Below, piece after piece: positions 23,575-35,100 of a DNA stretch of 64,000 bases. The stretch comes from Oscheius sp. JU75 (taxonomy: Eukaryota; Nematoda; Chromadorea; Rhabditida; Rhabditidae): positions 1,426,001 to 1,490,000 of the forward strand of contig JASJZC010000002.1 of the NCBI GenBank assembly GCA_037178855.1, read 5' to 3'. The notes below the pieces were generated by a model, which worked only from the letters and a program-made list of their open reading frames with translations, was not told the DNA's origin and ran no database searches. The translations under genes and the position numbers were made by a program. The first letter of the stretch is position 1. Every line of letters begins with the position of its first letter.

Positions 23575-25863
23575 ATGATTCCAGCTATGAGGTGGATGGT
23601 AGCAGCTGTTCTCCTCTCCATCTGCATCACTGAAATCTTTGCCTTCACGAATGTGATTAGCGTCAGGGCTAAGAGACAGCAGTGTCAGTGCGTTAGAAAC
23701 CCAGCCGGTGGCTTGACCTGTAGCTGTGGAAAGCCTGATGTCTCTCCTGGGGGTACCCTAGCCGGAGCTGAGTATCAGCAACAGAATGAACTTGCATATG
23801 AGCTCCAGAGCTCGCAGCCAGCTCAGGCTCGGTGTGCCTGTCTCCAAATTGTGTTCATGGGAAATCCTCAATACCAGTGTCACTGTGGGGACATCAATGG
23901 AAATTCAGTGAGTTTTGAGAGAGACAGTGAGACAGAGAGATACAGAGACACAAAGCAAGGTAGAGATAGATAGAGAGACGGAGAAGAGACGGAGAGACAG
24001 AGAGATTCCAGCTCCCGACAACCACGACCACTGCCCCTACCACCACAACTACACCAACTACGACGACTACCACGACGACTACCACCACACCGGCCCCCAC
24101 TACGACTACTACACCCGCTTATAACCCTGTTCCTACCACGATGGTGAGTGTGAAACAGTTTTATAGGCTCATAACTACATTTTCGCAATTTGATATGTTC
24201 GACAAAGTAGTAGAGCTGATCAAGAGCTACAACTTTACAGAGCATCGAAAACACAGAAAATCTCATCTTCAGGCCGAAAACTGTTGTAAAGAAAAGGAAA
24301 GACCAGAAAAACTTAGGATGTTACGTAAGAGGCTCTGTAATAACCATACTCCGAGGCGCATCCGTTCCAACTTGGCTATTCGCTCGAGAGGGAACCCAGG
24401 AATTGTCCGAAAGTTAGGACCGTATTTGGGAATAGTCGCCTACGTCTCTCCACCGAGGAATGAGATTCGGTGGCAGACGTGTTTTTGACTCTTGTGGTGA
24501 ATTTTTGGAGACTCCTCAAAAGTCCAGGAACAATGAACTAACTTGCTCTGACAGCACCTCGTATACCACAGGGAAAATCGGCGCGACCTTTGCCCTCATA
24601 GCTCAGTCGGTTAGCGCTTCGACTACAAAGCAAAATAGGTCCGATCCGATTCCCGTGCTGATAAAACTTGTTTGTCTTGCCATGAAGCTCATAAGAACAT
24701 GGGCAATGAAAAGTGGAGACTGTCTGAAAAAACTGGAGATTTTCAAAAACTCTTGGATATACAATATGCCAAGTTTTCAGCAAAGTGGAACTGGACAGTG
24801 CCAATGCATCATGATCCGTATCTCCGGACCCGCCTCTGCTCACTATCAGTGCAACTGTCAGAATACTCCGGTCAGTTCCGTTCCTTCTCTTTGAGAGCTC
24901 CTGGCCTGAACTAACTCCCACGACAGCATGAATTCCGTCCACTGTCACTGTCTCTCACACTTTTTTTGCACCGTTCAGGCTCCCGGAGTCCAAGAGACGA
25001 CGATGCTTCCCACACCGCCACCCTCGACGATCTACCCGACCGTCCCGCCCCCAGAGACGACCACGGAACAGCCTATCTATCCTCCAGTGGGTACAGTCAA
25101 CGCGACCAAGGAAGGATGCTTCTGTGTCAATCCGCAGACTCATGGAATCGAGCCACAGTGTGGATGTCGGTGTGACTGTGCTGCACAGCTTTGCACAATG
25201 CCCATGTCGGTCTGCGCCTGCCCGCAGGATCAGTTTGGACAGCCTGTGGTCAGTTTTGTTGACTGTGTTTTGCACCCAAAGACATTATTCAAGTATTCAC
25301 TATAAGCAGTTTGTCAAGCATGTACTCACTCACCCGTACAGTCTTGGAAGGATACCTTATAAATACCCACTTAAAAATAGAGAATGTATAGGAGGGGATC
25401 GGTTGTCTCTGTCTAGAGGCAGAGACAGAGACAGACAGAAACAGAAACAGAGACAGGTTTAGGCTGCCAACCCGGTCATGACCACCACTCAGCAACAGAC
25501 AACCGTTCCACCCCAGACACAACCTCCGGCTACTCTTCCACCGACGACTCTCCCTCCTGTGACTCTTCCTCCAGTGGCTGAGACCACTCCGGCTCATTCT
25601 GGTGAGTGAGTGACAGTGACAGTGACCATGCACTTCCAGACTCTTCCTACCCCTTGACCACCACTTGTGTCATGTACGTTGGAGTACAACCGACCCCCTG
25701 TACCTGTCTCCCTCAGTACGACCAATGTGCCCAGAACATCTGCTGCCTGAAGGCCAAATACCGTAGCTACAAGAACATGTACAACGACAACACCGCGTCG
25801 GAGCCTTCGACCATCGACATGCTGATGAATGTGCTGCAAAAGCTCAAGAACAGGCTGGAGTAG
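23575..25863 (+). CDS. Secreted Cys-rich protein with Thr/Pro mucin-like linkers, copy A
   Basis: Exons 23575-23907, 24012-24143, 24781-24870, 24979-25248, 25463-25601, 25640-25863, all in phase. A signal peptide (MVAAVLLSICITEIFAF) is followed by a dibasic site RAKR, then a Cys module of CxC pairs (CQCVRNPAGGLTCSCG, ARCACLQIV, YQCHCGD). Next come a Thr/Pro-only exon, a second CxC module (GQCQCIMIR, YQCNCQ), a Pro/Thr linker, CGCRCDCAAQLC with CACPQ, another TTT/PP linker, and a C-terminal module CTCLPQYDQCAQNICCLK with a helical tail. No named domain is recognised. The Thr stretches are ideal for mucin-type O-glycans. The start could also be the Met at 23587 or 23596. Confidence 0.85.
24592..24662 (+). 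tRNA. tRNA-related sequence inside an intron
   Basis: CATAGCTCAGTCGGTTAGCGC gives an excellent A box and GATCCGATTCCCG a B-box-like match, but the acceptor stem does not pair and the anticodon arm is irregular. It lies in the 637-nt intron 24144-24780 of the Cys-rich gene, by far that gene's largest intron, which suggests an insertion. It is related to the minus-strand element near 16468-16548. Probably a tRNA-derived repeat, not a working tRNA. Confidence 0.4.
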
Positions 25864-27062
25864 GAAGGAGAAGAAAGAGCGCAAAGAGACGGTTATTGAT
25901 CTTGCACAAAATTTTTGCCTGTACATATGTGGTGAAGATGTAATGAAATAGTTTGGAGTTTTAACCGGTATTCTTCTCTTTGGTACCGCGTTTGCATTTT
26001 AGCTTTGTAAGGAAGGTATGAGATCAACACAAATTTGTTCTATAAATAGCCAGAGCTGATCCCTTTCACACTCTCGGTCGCATCCTTTTCTTGTTAATCA
26101 GATGAAGATGGAGTTTTTCTTCCTTATCACTTTTCTGCAGGCAAAGTGCAAAAATAGCTATTTCGCACTACATTTGAAATTGCCCCAGAAGCTAAATTTT
26201 TGCTGTAGGTAATACAACAATCTACGTTGTCCCTGTCACGTAGCTTGACTGGAGCATCATCTACCTATCATGAGCCCCAACGGGGCATTAGCCAAACTTG
26301 TACATATAATTACAGTGTTTTATAGCAACAGTTTGTATCTAACAATTGCTTTCGAAATCAAAACAGTAACTTACTGCCTGGAGTATACTGAACTCTGGGT
26401 CTACTAGGCAAAGATCCTGTATCATAAGTGTACAGACAGAGAGACAGTATGACCGTAAGACAAATAGACGGAGGGACGGTAAGACAGTAAGAAAAGGGAC
26501 AGAGAAGGAAAGTTCTCCTCTTTTGAAAGTTTCAGAGATCACCCTAGAATTGCTCAGACCGAACAGTCATGGATGTTTGTGTGTTCTGTAGTTCCTTGTT
26601 CTTTCCCCCAGCACATCCTCTTCCGGTAATCGGAACACGGCGTGAATTGTGCCATTGTGTAGGTTTTTGTCATTATAAAAACCCAAAGCCAGAGATCCTG
26701 TCCCCCGGTCGACCCCCTCAATATAGAAACACTTAACACGTGTCCTGTGGTGGTCATTTTTCGCGCGTTTTTCTACCCTCTCTGACAAACATGACCGTTG
26801 CCTGATACTCTTTCGCCTCCTCTGCAAAGGAGGAAGACGGGGTGAGAGATATCCAGTCCGTCAGCACTCTCCACCAGCACGTCTTTTGTTTCATAGGTCC
26901 GCAGCGCGCGACAGGATTCGCAAGCCGACGAACCATTATTCGCCAATATTTTTCCGGGCCAACAAGAAGAGACAGAGAGACCTTTAAGTGTGCCAGTCGA
27001 CACCTCGACGACGGCATTTCCGCTGTTCTTCTCCCCCTCTCTCTCACGCTTGTCCTACTGTA
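25864..27062. other. Spacer between the two Cys-rich paralogues
   Basis: Holds no plus-strand gene. A coding-like minus-strand frame near 26567-26990 is listed separately. GA-rich octamer repeats occur at 26430-26510. No clear TATA box was seen before the second paralogue. Confidence 0.45.
26567..26827 (-). CDS. Possible exon of an unrecognised minus-strand gene
   Basis: The frame ending at a TGA at 26567 reads like real protein, with segments VKCFYIEGVDRGTG, SLALGFYNDKNLHNG and IHAVFRLPEEDVLGERTR, and shows codon third-position freedom. Further upstream (26990-26830) another frame, DVLVESADGLDISHPVFLL, could be an earlier exon, but I could not find compatible splice sites. Not recognised. 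It lies antisense to nothing else, in the spacer between two plus-strand paralogues. Confidence 0.33.
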   Translation of the reverse strand: MQRRRKSIRQRSCLSERVEKRAKNDHHRTRVKCFYIEGVDRGTGSLALGFYNDKNLHNGTIHAVFRLPEEDVLGERTRNYRTHKHP

Positions 27063-28640
27063 ATGTTTCGGATCCTTTTGACAGTGACAGCTGTCAGCTT
27101 GGCAGTACAGGTAAGAGTACCATTCCAGTACCAATACAGTACTTAGGCTGTCGACCCAGAGATCATTCATGTCAGGGCAAAGAGACAGCCGTGTCGCTGT
27201 GTCAGAGACATTGCCCTGCAGAACTCTTTGACTTGTGGATGTGCTGCTCCCATGATGGTAAGTCTCTCTGGCTCTCTGTCTCTGTCCCTGTCTCTCTGTC
27301 TACCGGAACCTTCCAGATTCCCGGAGCTCCTTTGGCAGTAGCCCAGTATCAGCAGCAGCTGGCTCTGGCTACACAATTACAATATGTTCAGCCGGTTTAT
27401 ACTAGGTAAGCGGAAGAATTCTTGGAGATTTTTCATGGACTTTCAGCTGTGGATGTGTCCCACTGATGTACCTTGCCAATCCTGTCTACAGCTGTTCTTG
27501 CAATGGAGGGGTAGGTAACTATCTCTGTCTCTCTGTCTCTTTGTCTTTATTCTGTCTGTCTATATCTACATTACTATCCAGAGTCCTGCCCCAACTACCC
27601 CTACTCCTGCTACGATCCCAATCGTCACCACGACCACTACTCTTCCAACTCCTCCGCCCTCGATCACGACTACCACTACCCTCATCCCAGTTACTACCGC
27701 TGAGACAACGACTACGACCACTCCGACTACCACGACTCCTACAACGGTAAGAGAGACAGAGACAGAGACAGCGATTGTTCAGACCACAACTACACCTACC
27801 ATTACGACTACGACCACTACAACCACTACCACACCTGCCCCGACTACCACGACTACCTTGCCGACGACTACTACTATGCCAAACACCACCACTATCCTGA
27901 TTTTAGTTCCGGAGACGACTACCACAGTGAGTCCAGACAGTAACAGTGACAGTGCAAGTCCTTTTCCAGACCCTCGTCCCAACCACCTCGGCTCCTTGTG
28001 TTTACCCGCCGGTGGCAGTAGTCAACAGCACACAACAGGGCTGTTTCTGTCTAGACGTTCCGACACAAGTCGTACAGGTTTGCCTTTCCAGTCTTTGCTC
28101 TTTCCATCTCGCGATTTTTAGCCCCTTTGTGGTTGCAGATGTGACTGCAACAGTGGTCTCACTTCGGTCCCTAGCGGCGTCTGTTCCTGTCCTCAGAACG
28201 TCCCAGTACCGGTCCAGACTGTTCCGACGCACCAGCAGGCTCCGGCTCAAAACGAGGCTGTCTATCCCTTGACCACAACCTGTGTCATTCAGATTGGTGT
28301 TCCGCAGGTAGCACTTCTGATATATATTCAAAAGACCAGTTTCAGGCTTCCAGCTGTAACTGTCTTCCTCAGTACAACAACTGTGCCCCCAACATTTGCT
28401 GTCTGAAGCCGGCTTACAGAAGTTATAAGGTTTGTGAGAAACAGAGAGAGACAGAAAGACAGAGACACAGAGAGATAGAGAGACAGGGGAGATAGTGAAA
28501 TATAGAGACAGCTACAGAGGGACAGAGAGAACCTGTCAATTTCCCTAGTTCAGAAGGCCCATGTCGCTGCGGATGACTCTGATCGTGGTGCCATTGACGT
28601 CATGATTGACCTCTTGAAGAAGATGAAGAATGTCTACTGA
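27063..28640 (+). CDS. Secreted Cys-rich protein with Thr-rich mucin-like linkers, copy B
   Basis: Paralogue of the gene at 23575. Exons 27063-27110, 27147-27257, 27317-27405, 27447-27510, 27582-27746, 27783-27926, 27970-28077, 28122-28307, 28346-28429, 28554-28640, phase-consistent. Signal peptide (FRILLTVTAVSLAV), VRAKR dibasic site, CRCVRD and CGCA, then AVAQYQQQLALATQLQ and CGCVPL with CSCNGG. Two exons encode almost only Thr with Pro. Then follow GCFCLDVPTQVVQ, PLCGCRCDCNSG, CSCPQ, and the C-terminal module CNCLPQYNNCAPNICCLK with a helical tail. The 28122 acceptor is the one (GATTTTTAG) that restores CGCRCDC; the later AG would give an immediate stop. The Thr stretches are longer than in copy A. 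Confidence 0.87.
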
Positions 28641-29684
28641 ACTGGAAGAGTAGCTAATTCTCCATGTCTGTAAATATGGTCATGTGACTAATATTAATAA
28701 GCTAGTTGCTAATAAATAGATTGCGTCAGCTGTCTCTCTGTCTCTAACTAGGGCTTCCTTGAAGAAAACACAGTAATTTGGAAGCCGTCGTTTTTCGGAA
28801 TTTTCAAGATGAAAACTTCAGCTCTACCGCAGTTGGTCTTTTTTGTGTCCATAAGAGCCAAATCTGAAGCTCTGTTTACTCACCCACAATTTTTATCTTT
28901 TCGATTGTTGCGACGAAAATGCTCTGTTTACCTTCGGGAAACAGATAACAGCTAGCAGCCCATAGTTTGTAGACTGTCATTTTTCCAGATTGCACCAATA
29001 CACATTAGAGAGCGACAGAGACAGATGTTTTTATTACAGGAAGACTAGAAGGCCTAGAATAGTACCGCGTCATAAAGTTGCTGTCAGCGTCATGATAAGA
29101 ACGAGAGGGTGGGGGTGATAAAGACGACACGCAGCCATATGCTACATATTCTTGGTGCCTTCCCTTAAATTTTTTTTTGGAGCCTATTCTATTCATACTT
29201 TAACGCCACTTCAAATGGTGATAAATGACTCTACTATGGAGCTGGTAGAAAAGCAGTCTCAACCTTTTGTTCGTATTTCTTTACATGGAGAGGAGCGGAT
29301 ACTAAAACGTGAGTTGTCGGCCTCTGTATCTGTCCTCTATTGTGCTGATGTCAATTTTGAAATTTTGAAGATAGTACAAAACTGATAGAGCGAGAGCAAA
29401 ATTGATACAGCTTGAGAGCGGAAGACAAAGCAATTAAAGATTGCTCTTTTATTTTTAAGCTCGGGTCCCCATGACAAGGCTTCGTAGTCTTTTTTACGAG
29501 TAAGGAAGAACATAAGTTTTTGTTAAGATAAACTATCATTGTTTCCTGCTTTTATATCTTGTCAAATAATGCAGGGGCTCAAAATTCGGCCAACTCACAA
29601 GATAGACTCTCTGTCTCTCTGTCTTTCTGTCGCTCTATCGGCCTGTCACTCTCTTTGTCTCTCGGAAATATGGGAACATTTCAG
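28641..29684. other. Intergenic, no supported gene
   Basis: Apart from the poly(A) signal of the upstream gene, I see only short frames and one CT-octamer patch (29605-29665) just before the first GT11 exon. Confidence 0.45.
28709..28714 (+). terminator. AATAAA poly(A) signal for Cys-rich copy B
   Basis: AATAAA 70 bases after the TGA of the gene ending at 28640, in AT-rich sequence, followed within 30 bases by CT-rich octamers. Confidence 0.6.
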
Positions 29685-30995
29685 CCGCTCCTTCTTCACG
29701 ACTCCTAGTGGGGCTCAACTATTTCCGATATTTAATGTGAGTCTCTCTAACAGTATGTTTCGGACTAGGTTCTTTCCAGGAATTCTTACGGGTTACTCTG
29801 CATAGCAGCTATTATTATTACTTCTGTCTATCTCTATTTGGACATCAATGTGTCCGCGGCAATTTTTGATATGACCATATCTACTAACTCTCCTGATTGT
29901 TATATGACCCCAGCACATTTTGAGAGCCATTCCAATTGTCTGGATGCACATCTTAAAGGTCAGTCGTTGTCACTGTCGCTCATCCCCACTATCAAATCTC
30001 TAGGTCCCGCAGCCGGAGCAGGCTTCGGCAATCGAATATTTGAATTCGCAATTTTTCTCGGGATGGCCGACTATTCTCGAAGAAGGCCCCACCTCAATGA
30101 CCCCGGTATCGTCAATTCCTTTGAGCAGGCCAGGAAATGGCTGCCCAATCTGGAACCACACTTTCAACAGATGAACAAGGCTAGAGACACAATTATTTAG
30201 AAATTTTGGTTGTAGGCGCAGTGTAAAGTGACCAAGGAAATCATGTTAGATGGAAATTGTTGTGCCTTTGACAGACAACATGTTGAGGAAGTCAGGAATT
30301 CGAACGCAACAGGATTGAAGTATACTGAGAGCTTTATTCAGGTTGGTGGAACGAGAGACAGTGACATTGACTGACTTTTACAGGGTTATAAGTACCTGTC
30401 TCTCCTACCTCATTGCTATGTCCGACACCTTCTCAAAGGCTCTCCAGAAGTTGAAAGAGCAGCAGACTACGAAATTTTTCCTAATGTGACCATGAGACAG
30501 TACAGATCAAAGTAAGGCGACCAACACTCCATGTCAATTTTCAGTCTTTGCATCCAGATTCGGCGAGGAGACTTCCTGACTGATGGCAAATACCATGTCC
30601 CCGATGCTAACTACATTCGCCAGGCCGCAAACTATATAATCGCACAAAATACCTTTCCAATGGACGTCTATGTGATGGGAAACGACCACACCTTCAACGA
30701 GAAGACTTTCTTAGGCTGGGAAAACGTCTACCTGGCCTCTGACAGCAGAACTCGTCCGATCAATGCGGAATGGGAGTTCAGTCGGATGTACTGTGACGCC
30801 TTCCTCATCACGGCTTCGGCGTCTACCTATGCCTGGTGGGGAGGCTACTTGTCCAGAGGACAGAAAGTCTACTACAATGCACAATGTTGTAAGCAAGCTT
30901 TCATGAACCAGTGGAAGCAGAGCGAATACTATCCACCGGAGTGGATAGCCCTAAATATGACGAAGGAGGGGATCAGGCCAGTGAATTTGACCTAG
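29685..30995 (+). CDS. Alpha-1,2-fucosyltransferase-like (GT11), copy A (start not fixed)
   Basis: Exons 29685-29736, 29780-29958, 30004-30179, 30216-30341, 30384-30511, 30545-30995. The N-terminal part has a membrane anchor (LLCIAAIIITSVYLYL). The lumenal part has GPAAGAGFGNRIFEFAIFLG, the nucleotide-sugar motif CIQIRRGDF typical of GT11, DVYVMGNDHTFNEKTF, WEFSRMYCDAFLITASAST, AWWGGYLSRGQKVYYN and PPEWIALNMT. GDP-fucose dependent transfer to galactose-type acceptors is the family activity. The first exon begins at an AG acceptor and no in-frame ATG was found, so one more 5' exon or trans-splicing is needed. The intron after 30179 has no GT donor and appears to use GC (AAG/GCTAGA); the paralogue at 38889 has GT at the same place. 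Confidence 0.85.
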
Positions 30996-31074
30996 TTGTT
31001 GATATCATTTTACGAGTCATTATTGTTGTTATTACGGTTAACGATTGTGAATTGTTCAATTCTGGAAAGTGATA

Positions 31075-31995
31075 GAGAGACAGAGTGACAAAGGGACAGA
31101 CATAGAGAAAGATAAACAGAGAACGTATTACCGTAAAGAATGGGTGTGAGATCAAAAACATTGACAACAGTTCTACATGGCCATAGAAGTGTGGCGAACG
31201 TGGAAATTCCTGAAACAATGGTTTCTTTCCCAAATACAGAGACAAGCACAGCTAAACCTTTATTGACTGACACCAAATCAAAAGAGTTTGACTGCCCTGA
31301 CAGCGTTCTCTGTCATATTCAGAGCTATCCATACTGGCGGGAAGAAGTCACTGTCTCTAGTCTGTTTTCTCAAATCTCCCCTGCAACAATAACTAACGGT
31401 TTTCGGGTTGAAGAATTGGTTTTAAGATATGCGATGACCTGCTAAGTAGTGGATGTTGATATGGGCTAAAACTTTGCTGAAGATTACATAACTGGAAAAC
31501 TTCTTTTTTGGCTCGAAACAGTAGCTTTAATGTCTGACACTGTCTTTTTTGGTTTGCGTATAACTCTTCACGGCTGTAGTGAGGTCAAAACATGAATTTC
31601 CAGCTTTCCGATGTTTTTTAAAGTTGTAGATTTAGATACAGGCTACAACTTTGCAAAGCTGTAATAGGACTTCTAGAATTACTGTGGACAGGGAGAGATG
31701 GTCGAGGCGCGTAAACTTCGAAATCTTCCGAAGAAAGAAAGCAATCTGATGGTAGCCTGGATTGATCCCGACCTTCCAAAAGAAATGAAAAATCCTGCTC
31801 GAGGCAAATGAAGTATAGGAGTACTGTGATGCCGCAAATCCAGAGGAAAGGGAGCTGTAAACTACAAAGGACTATTGGATCAGAAACAAGACTCACGAAG
31901 GAATACGGCTGTGAAAGATATGCATTTTTAACTATGTCTAAAATCTGTTTTATTTCACTGTGCCGAAGATTGATCCATGAATGGGTATTTTGACT
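31075..31995 (-). pseudogene. Truncated duplicate of the minus-strand GT11 gene (copy B)
   Basis: 31075-31395 is a near-identical copy of the 3' end and downstream DNA of the GT11 gene at about 37720-38020. 31680-31995 is a near-identical copy of that gene's 5' end (about 39190-39485), including VLCSLQLPFLWICGITVLLY. The catalytic middle, about 1.2 kb, is gone and replaced by roughly 280 bases of unrelated sequence. Similarity at the 5' side stops abruptly after GGGTATTTTGACTTT. It cannot encode an enzyme. Orientation is the same as the source gene 6.6 kb away. Confidence 0.82.
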
Positions 31996-32129
31996 TTAGG
32001 GGGCTAAAACAGAGAATTTTCCCTTCTCTCTGTATCTACAACGACAAGTCGTTAATTATTTTATGGCACCGTAAACCGTCTAAATTTTCTTTCTTCCGAT
32101 GGAATGTTGTTATTTCTTTTCTAAGCTGG

Positions 32130-35100
32130 TTATTTGCTGGGTGAGGTTGTGGACGATCCTGTTACTCTAGCCTCCTCTCTGAAGTTGAAATTACTATAGC
32201 CCCGCTCAAAATTTGCTGACCTGTTTGTTGTAGTGGTAGTAGTGGTAGCCGTCTTGTGCTCTTTTTTGAAGATGTTATTCACGAACCCTCTTAAAACATT
32301 CTTACAGAAACTGGCTCTTTGATTCAAGTTCACATCTAGCATCCGCATTTTCAAAGGATGATAGCCCAAGTTGTTGGGATTATAGGCGTCGAAGCGGTAG
32401 CCACGGGCACCATCGTAGTTCCAGTCGTAATCAAAGGAGCCCCTGAAATTGCTGAGAATGAGAGAGATAAAGAGAGACAAAGGAATAGAGAGACAGCGAA
32501 AAAGATAGAACTTACTTTGTGTAATTGACAGTCTCCAATATTTTCAGCATGGAGTTTTCTACAAAGTAGCGGGCTTCAGTCAGTAGTTCTGCCAGATCGG
32601 ATATGTAGTCGAGCTCAAAGGATGGAATGAAGATCCTAGAAGGTACGGATGAGACATCGTGAAAAACAAACCAATCAGATTGGGTTCTCCCAGTAAAAGT
32701 AGTCAAGTGCTGGCGTGCAGTCATATTGGTGAATCCTTGGGAATTAAGCTGAAGCTGTCACTGTCACTGTCACTATCACTATCACTCACCCTCCTCTCCA
32801 CTTCTCCTAGAAGCCTCTGTACTTTCTTGTCATTCGTATACTTCCCATCCAGCAGCTTTATCAAATTGTCAGGCATGTAATCCTGCCACCACTGTCTGAC
32901 TATCGTCACCTCACATGGATTGACTACCATTTCCATGCTAACATTCTGCCAGAGGTTGAGTATGGTGTCGTCCCCGATGAAGAAGTACCCTGTGACAGTG
33001 AAAGTGACAGTTGAAAAGTCTCTACCTTTGATATTCTGGAGCCTCAAATCCCGCACTTTCGAGAAACAGTAGCTATAAAAATGACCACTATGCATCTCTT
33101 CTACTGTTACATTAACAAAGTTCAAGGGTTCGATGATTGGAAGAGACTCTAAAAGTTTTAGCTCAGTAAGAATCTGTCTCTTACCATGTGCAAACAGCTT
33201 CGGATCCCATGTCCCACAGAAAATTGTTATCGCAAAGAACGATGAATACATCCGTTGAAGAAGACCAATGGAATGGGTCCAAGCAAAATTGTTCATAATT
33301 ACGAGGACCTAAAGGACCTGTCAGGGTATTGGTTGTGTCACTAACGGTATCTTTTCGGTCCTTCCAAACTCCAGATTCCAAATTTTTGGAGAAGTCATGG
33401 GGTGTTGGTAGTTGCTCTGAAAAAAAGAAGACGATTGTAGAGATCCTATATTACTGTTTCTCTTTCAATTATCTTTGTCAGTCTGTCATCCTGTCTGCTG
33501 ACTCTGACACAGTCTGTCCCTGTTCCTATCAAGTTGTCCTCCTTATATTCTGTCTCTCTGCGACATTGCTCTTCTGTCAACATTGCCATACCTAGCATAT
33601 CCTAGCTTTGTCAAGTTTACACCCACTGCATAGCGTTCCTCTTATGTCAGCCTGTCCATACTAAGCTTTCTTCCTCCTGTCCCCATATCTCTGTTAACCT
33701 TTCAAGCTCAACTTACGGCAGCAGAACTTACCATAAACACCGCTCTCATCAGCCTTCGCGCACCAATTTTGAAGTTCAGAGTATGCTTTTAGAACACTCT
33801 CTGCCCTTGTCGTGTCGTTGGCCTTTATTCCATTCTTCTCGTACTCTCTCGTTCCGAGGTCTAGATTAGCTTCTCTGCAGTTTCCGTAGTTTTCAGTTGC
33901 TATTACATTGTAGTCGGTTTGGAGACTCATGAACTTTAGCTGAGGGAAGACATAGCCAATGTCTTTTAAAACTAGAATCCAGGATTTCACAAGATTGTAG
34001 TCTTCTTGGCCCCAGAAATTGTTTTCGCTGAAACTTGTTCTGTTAGAGAGACAGAGAGACAGAAAGACCCACGCAAAGTCATGAGCCAGACTAATAGTAC
34101 AGGCTTCAATTGTGTCGCTTTTACAGTACCACTCATCTAGGAACCGAACAATCTGTCCAGACTTCTTGTAAACGTCGCTGAAGGTACTATTTAAAGCAGT
34201 CCTCGGTGACCCTACTTTTCCTGCTCGAAATCCTTCAAATAGTCATGGGCATTCCGAAACTGCACGGCGTTGAAAGGATAGAAGGCCACCTTCTCCCCAA
34301 TGAGATGTAGAAGTTTTTGGGCAAAGTAGGACCTCCAAATGTCTGTTACCCTAAAGAATGAATAATATATGATACAAACTGGCTACCTAAAAGCTACAGT
34401 AGTTGGCAGAAACATGGTGAAGAAGGCTCGGTAGTGGAAGAGAGTGTTTTGGGAGTTCCAGGGAGAGTAGGTGCCTTCTTCGAGAGTGATAGGAGGAGCC
34501 ATCTTGTTGAAAGACACGTGTAGTCCGGTCTTTCGATCGGCATGTTCCAGCCTGAAGCTGACAATGACAGTGACAGTGACACTCACCTGTAAATAGCGTC
34601 CACATCCGGTTCGTTGTGAACCACGCCCTGTTGGACAGCTGATGCCTTCATTCTTAGGCATAGAATCATTCTGTCCTTGCCATTCGTGTGATCTTCCAGA
34701 TATTCGAGCGGAAAGCCCCGTGGCCACATCTCCTTGAAGCCATAGAACTGGTAGGGATTGAAGAGTCTCTCTCCAATTTCTTTGGACTTCGGGATGTACC
34801 GGAGACCGCTGACAGTGTCGGTGTAGTCGAACTGAGCCAGTCCAAGACCTAAAGTAAATAAACCAGTCTTTCTGTCTCTCTGTATCGGGACTCTTCTCAA
34901 AGGAACAGCAACCGACTTTTGGTCTTCCTCGGTCGGAGATTCATCTCAACCGGGCTCAACGCTCCACTACTAGTGGGAACGAGGAGTTGCCTCCCAAAGT
35001 ACTACGGATATGTTTGTCCTCCGGCCCAGACTCACCATCCTTTAACACGCCTTGGCACTCGACTCCGAAGGCAAGTTCCATGTGTCCTTCTACAGCGCCA

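Noticed and set aside
28139-28150. AG at 28137-28138 as the acceptor in Cys-rich copy B
   Set aside because: It gives ATG TGA immediately; the earlier AG at 28120-28121 restores the CGCRCDC module shared with copy A.
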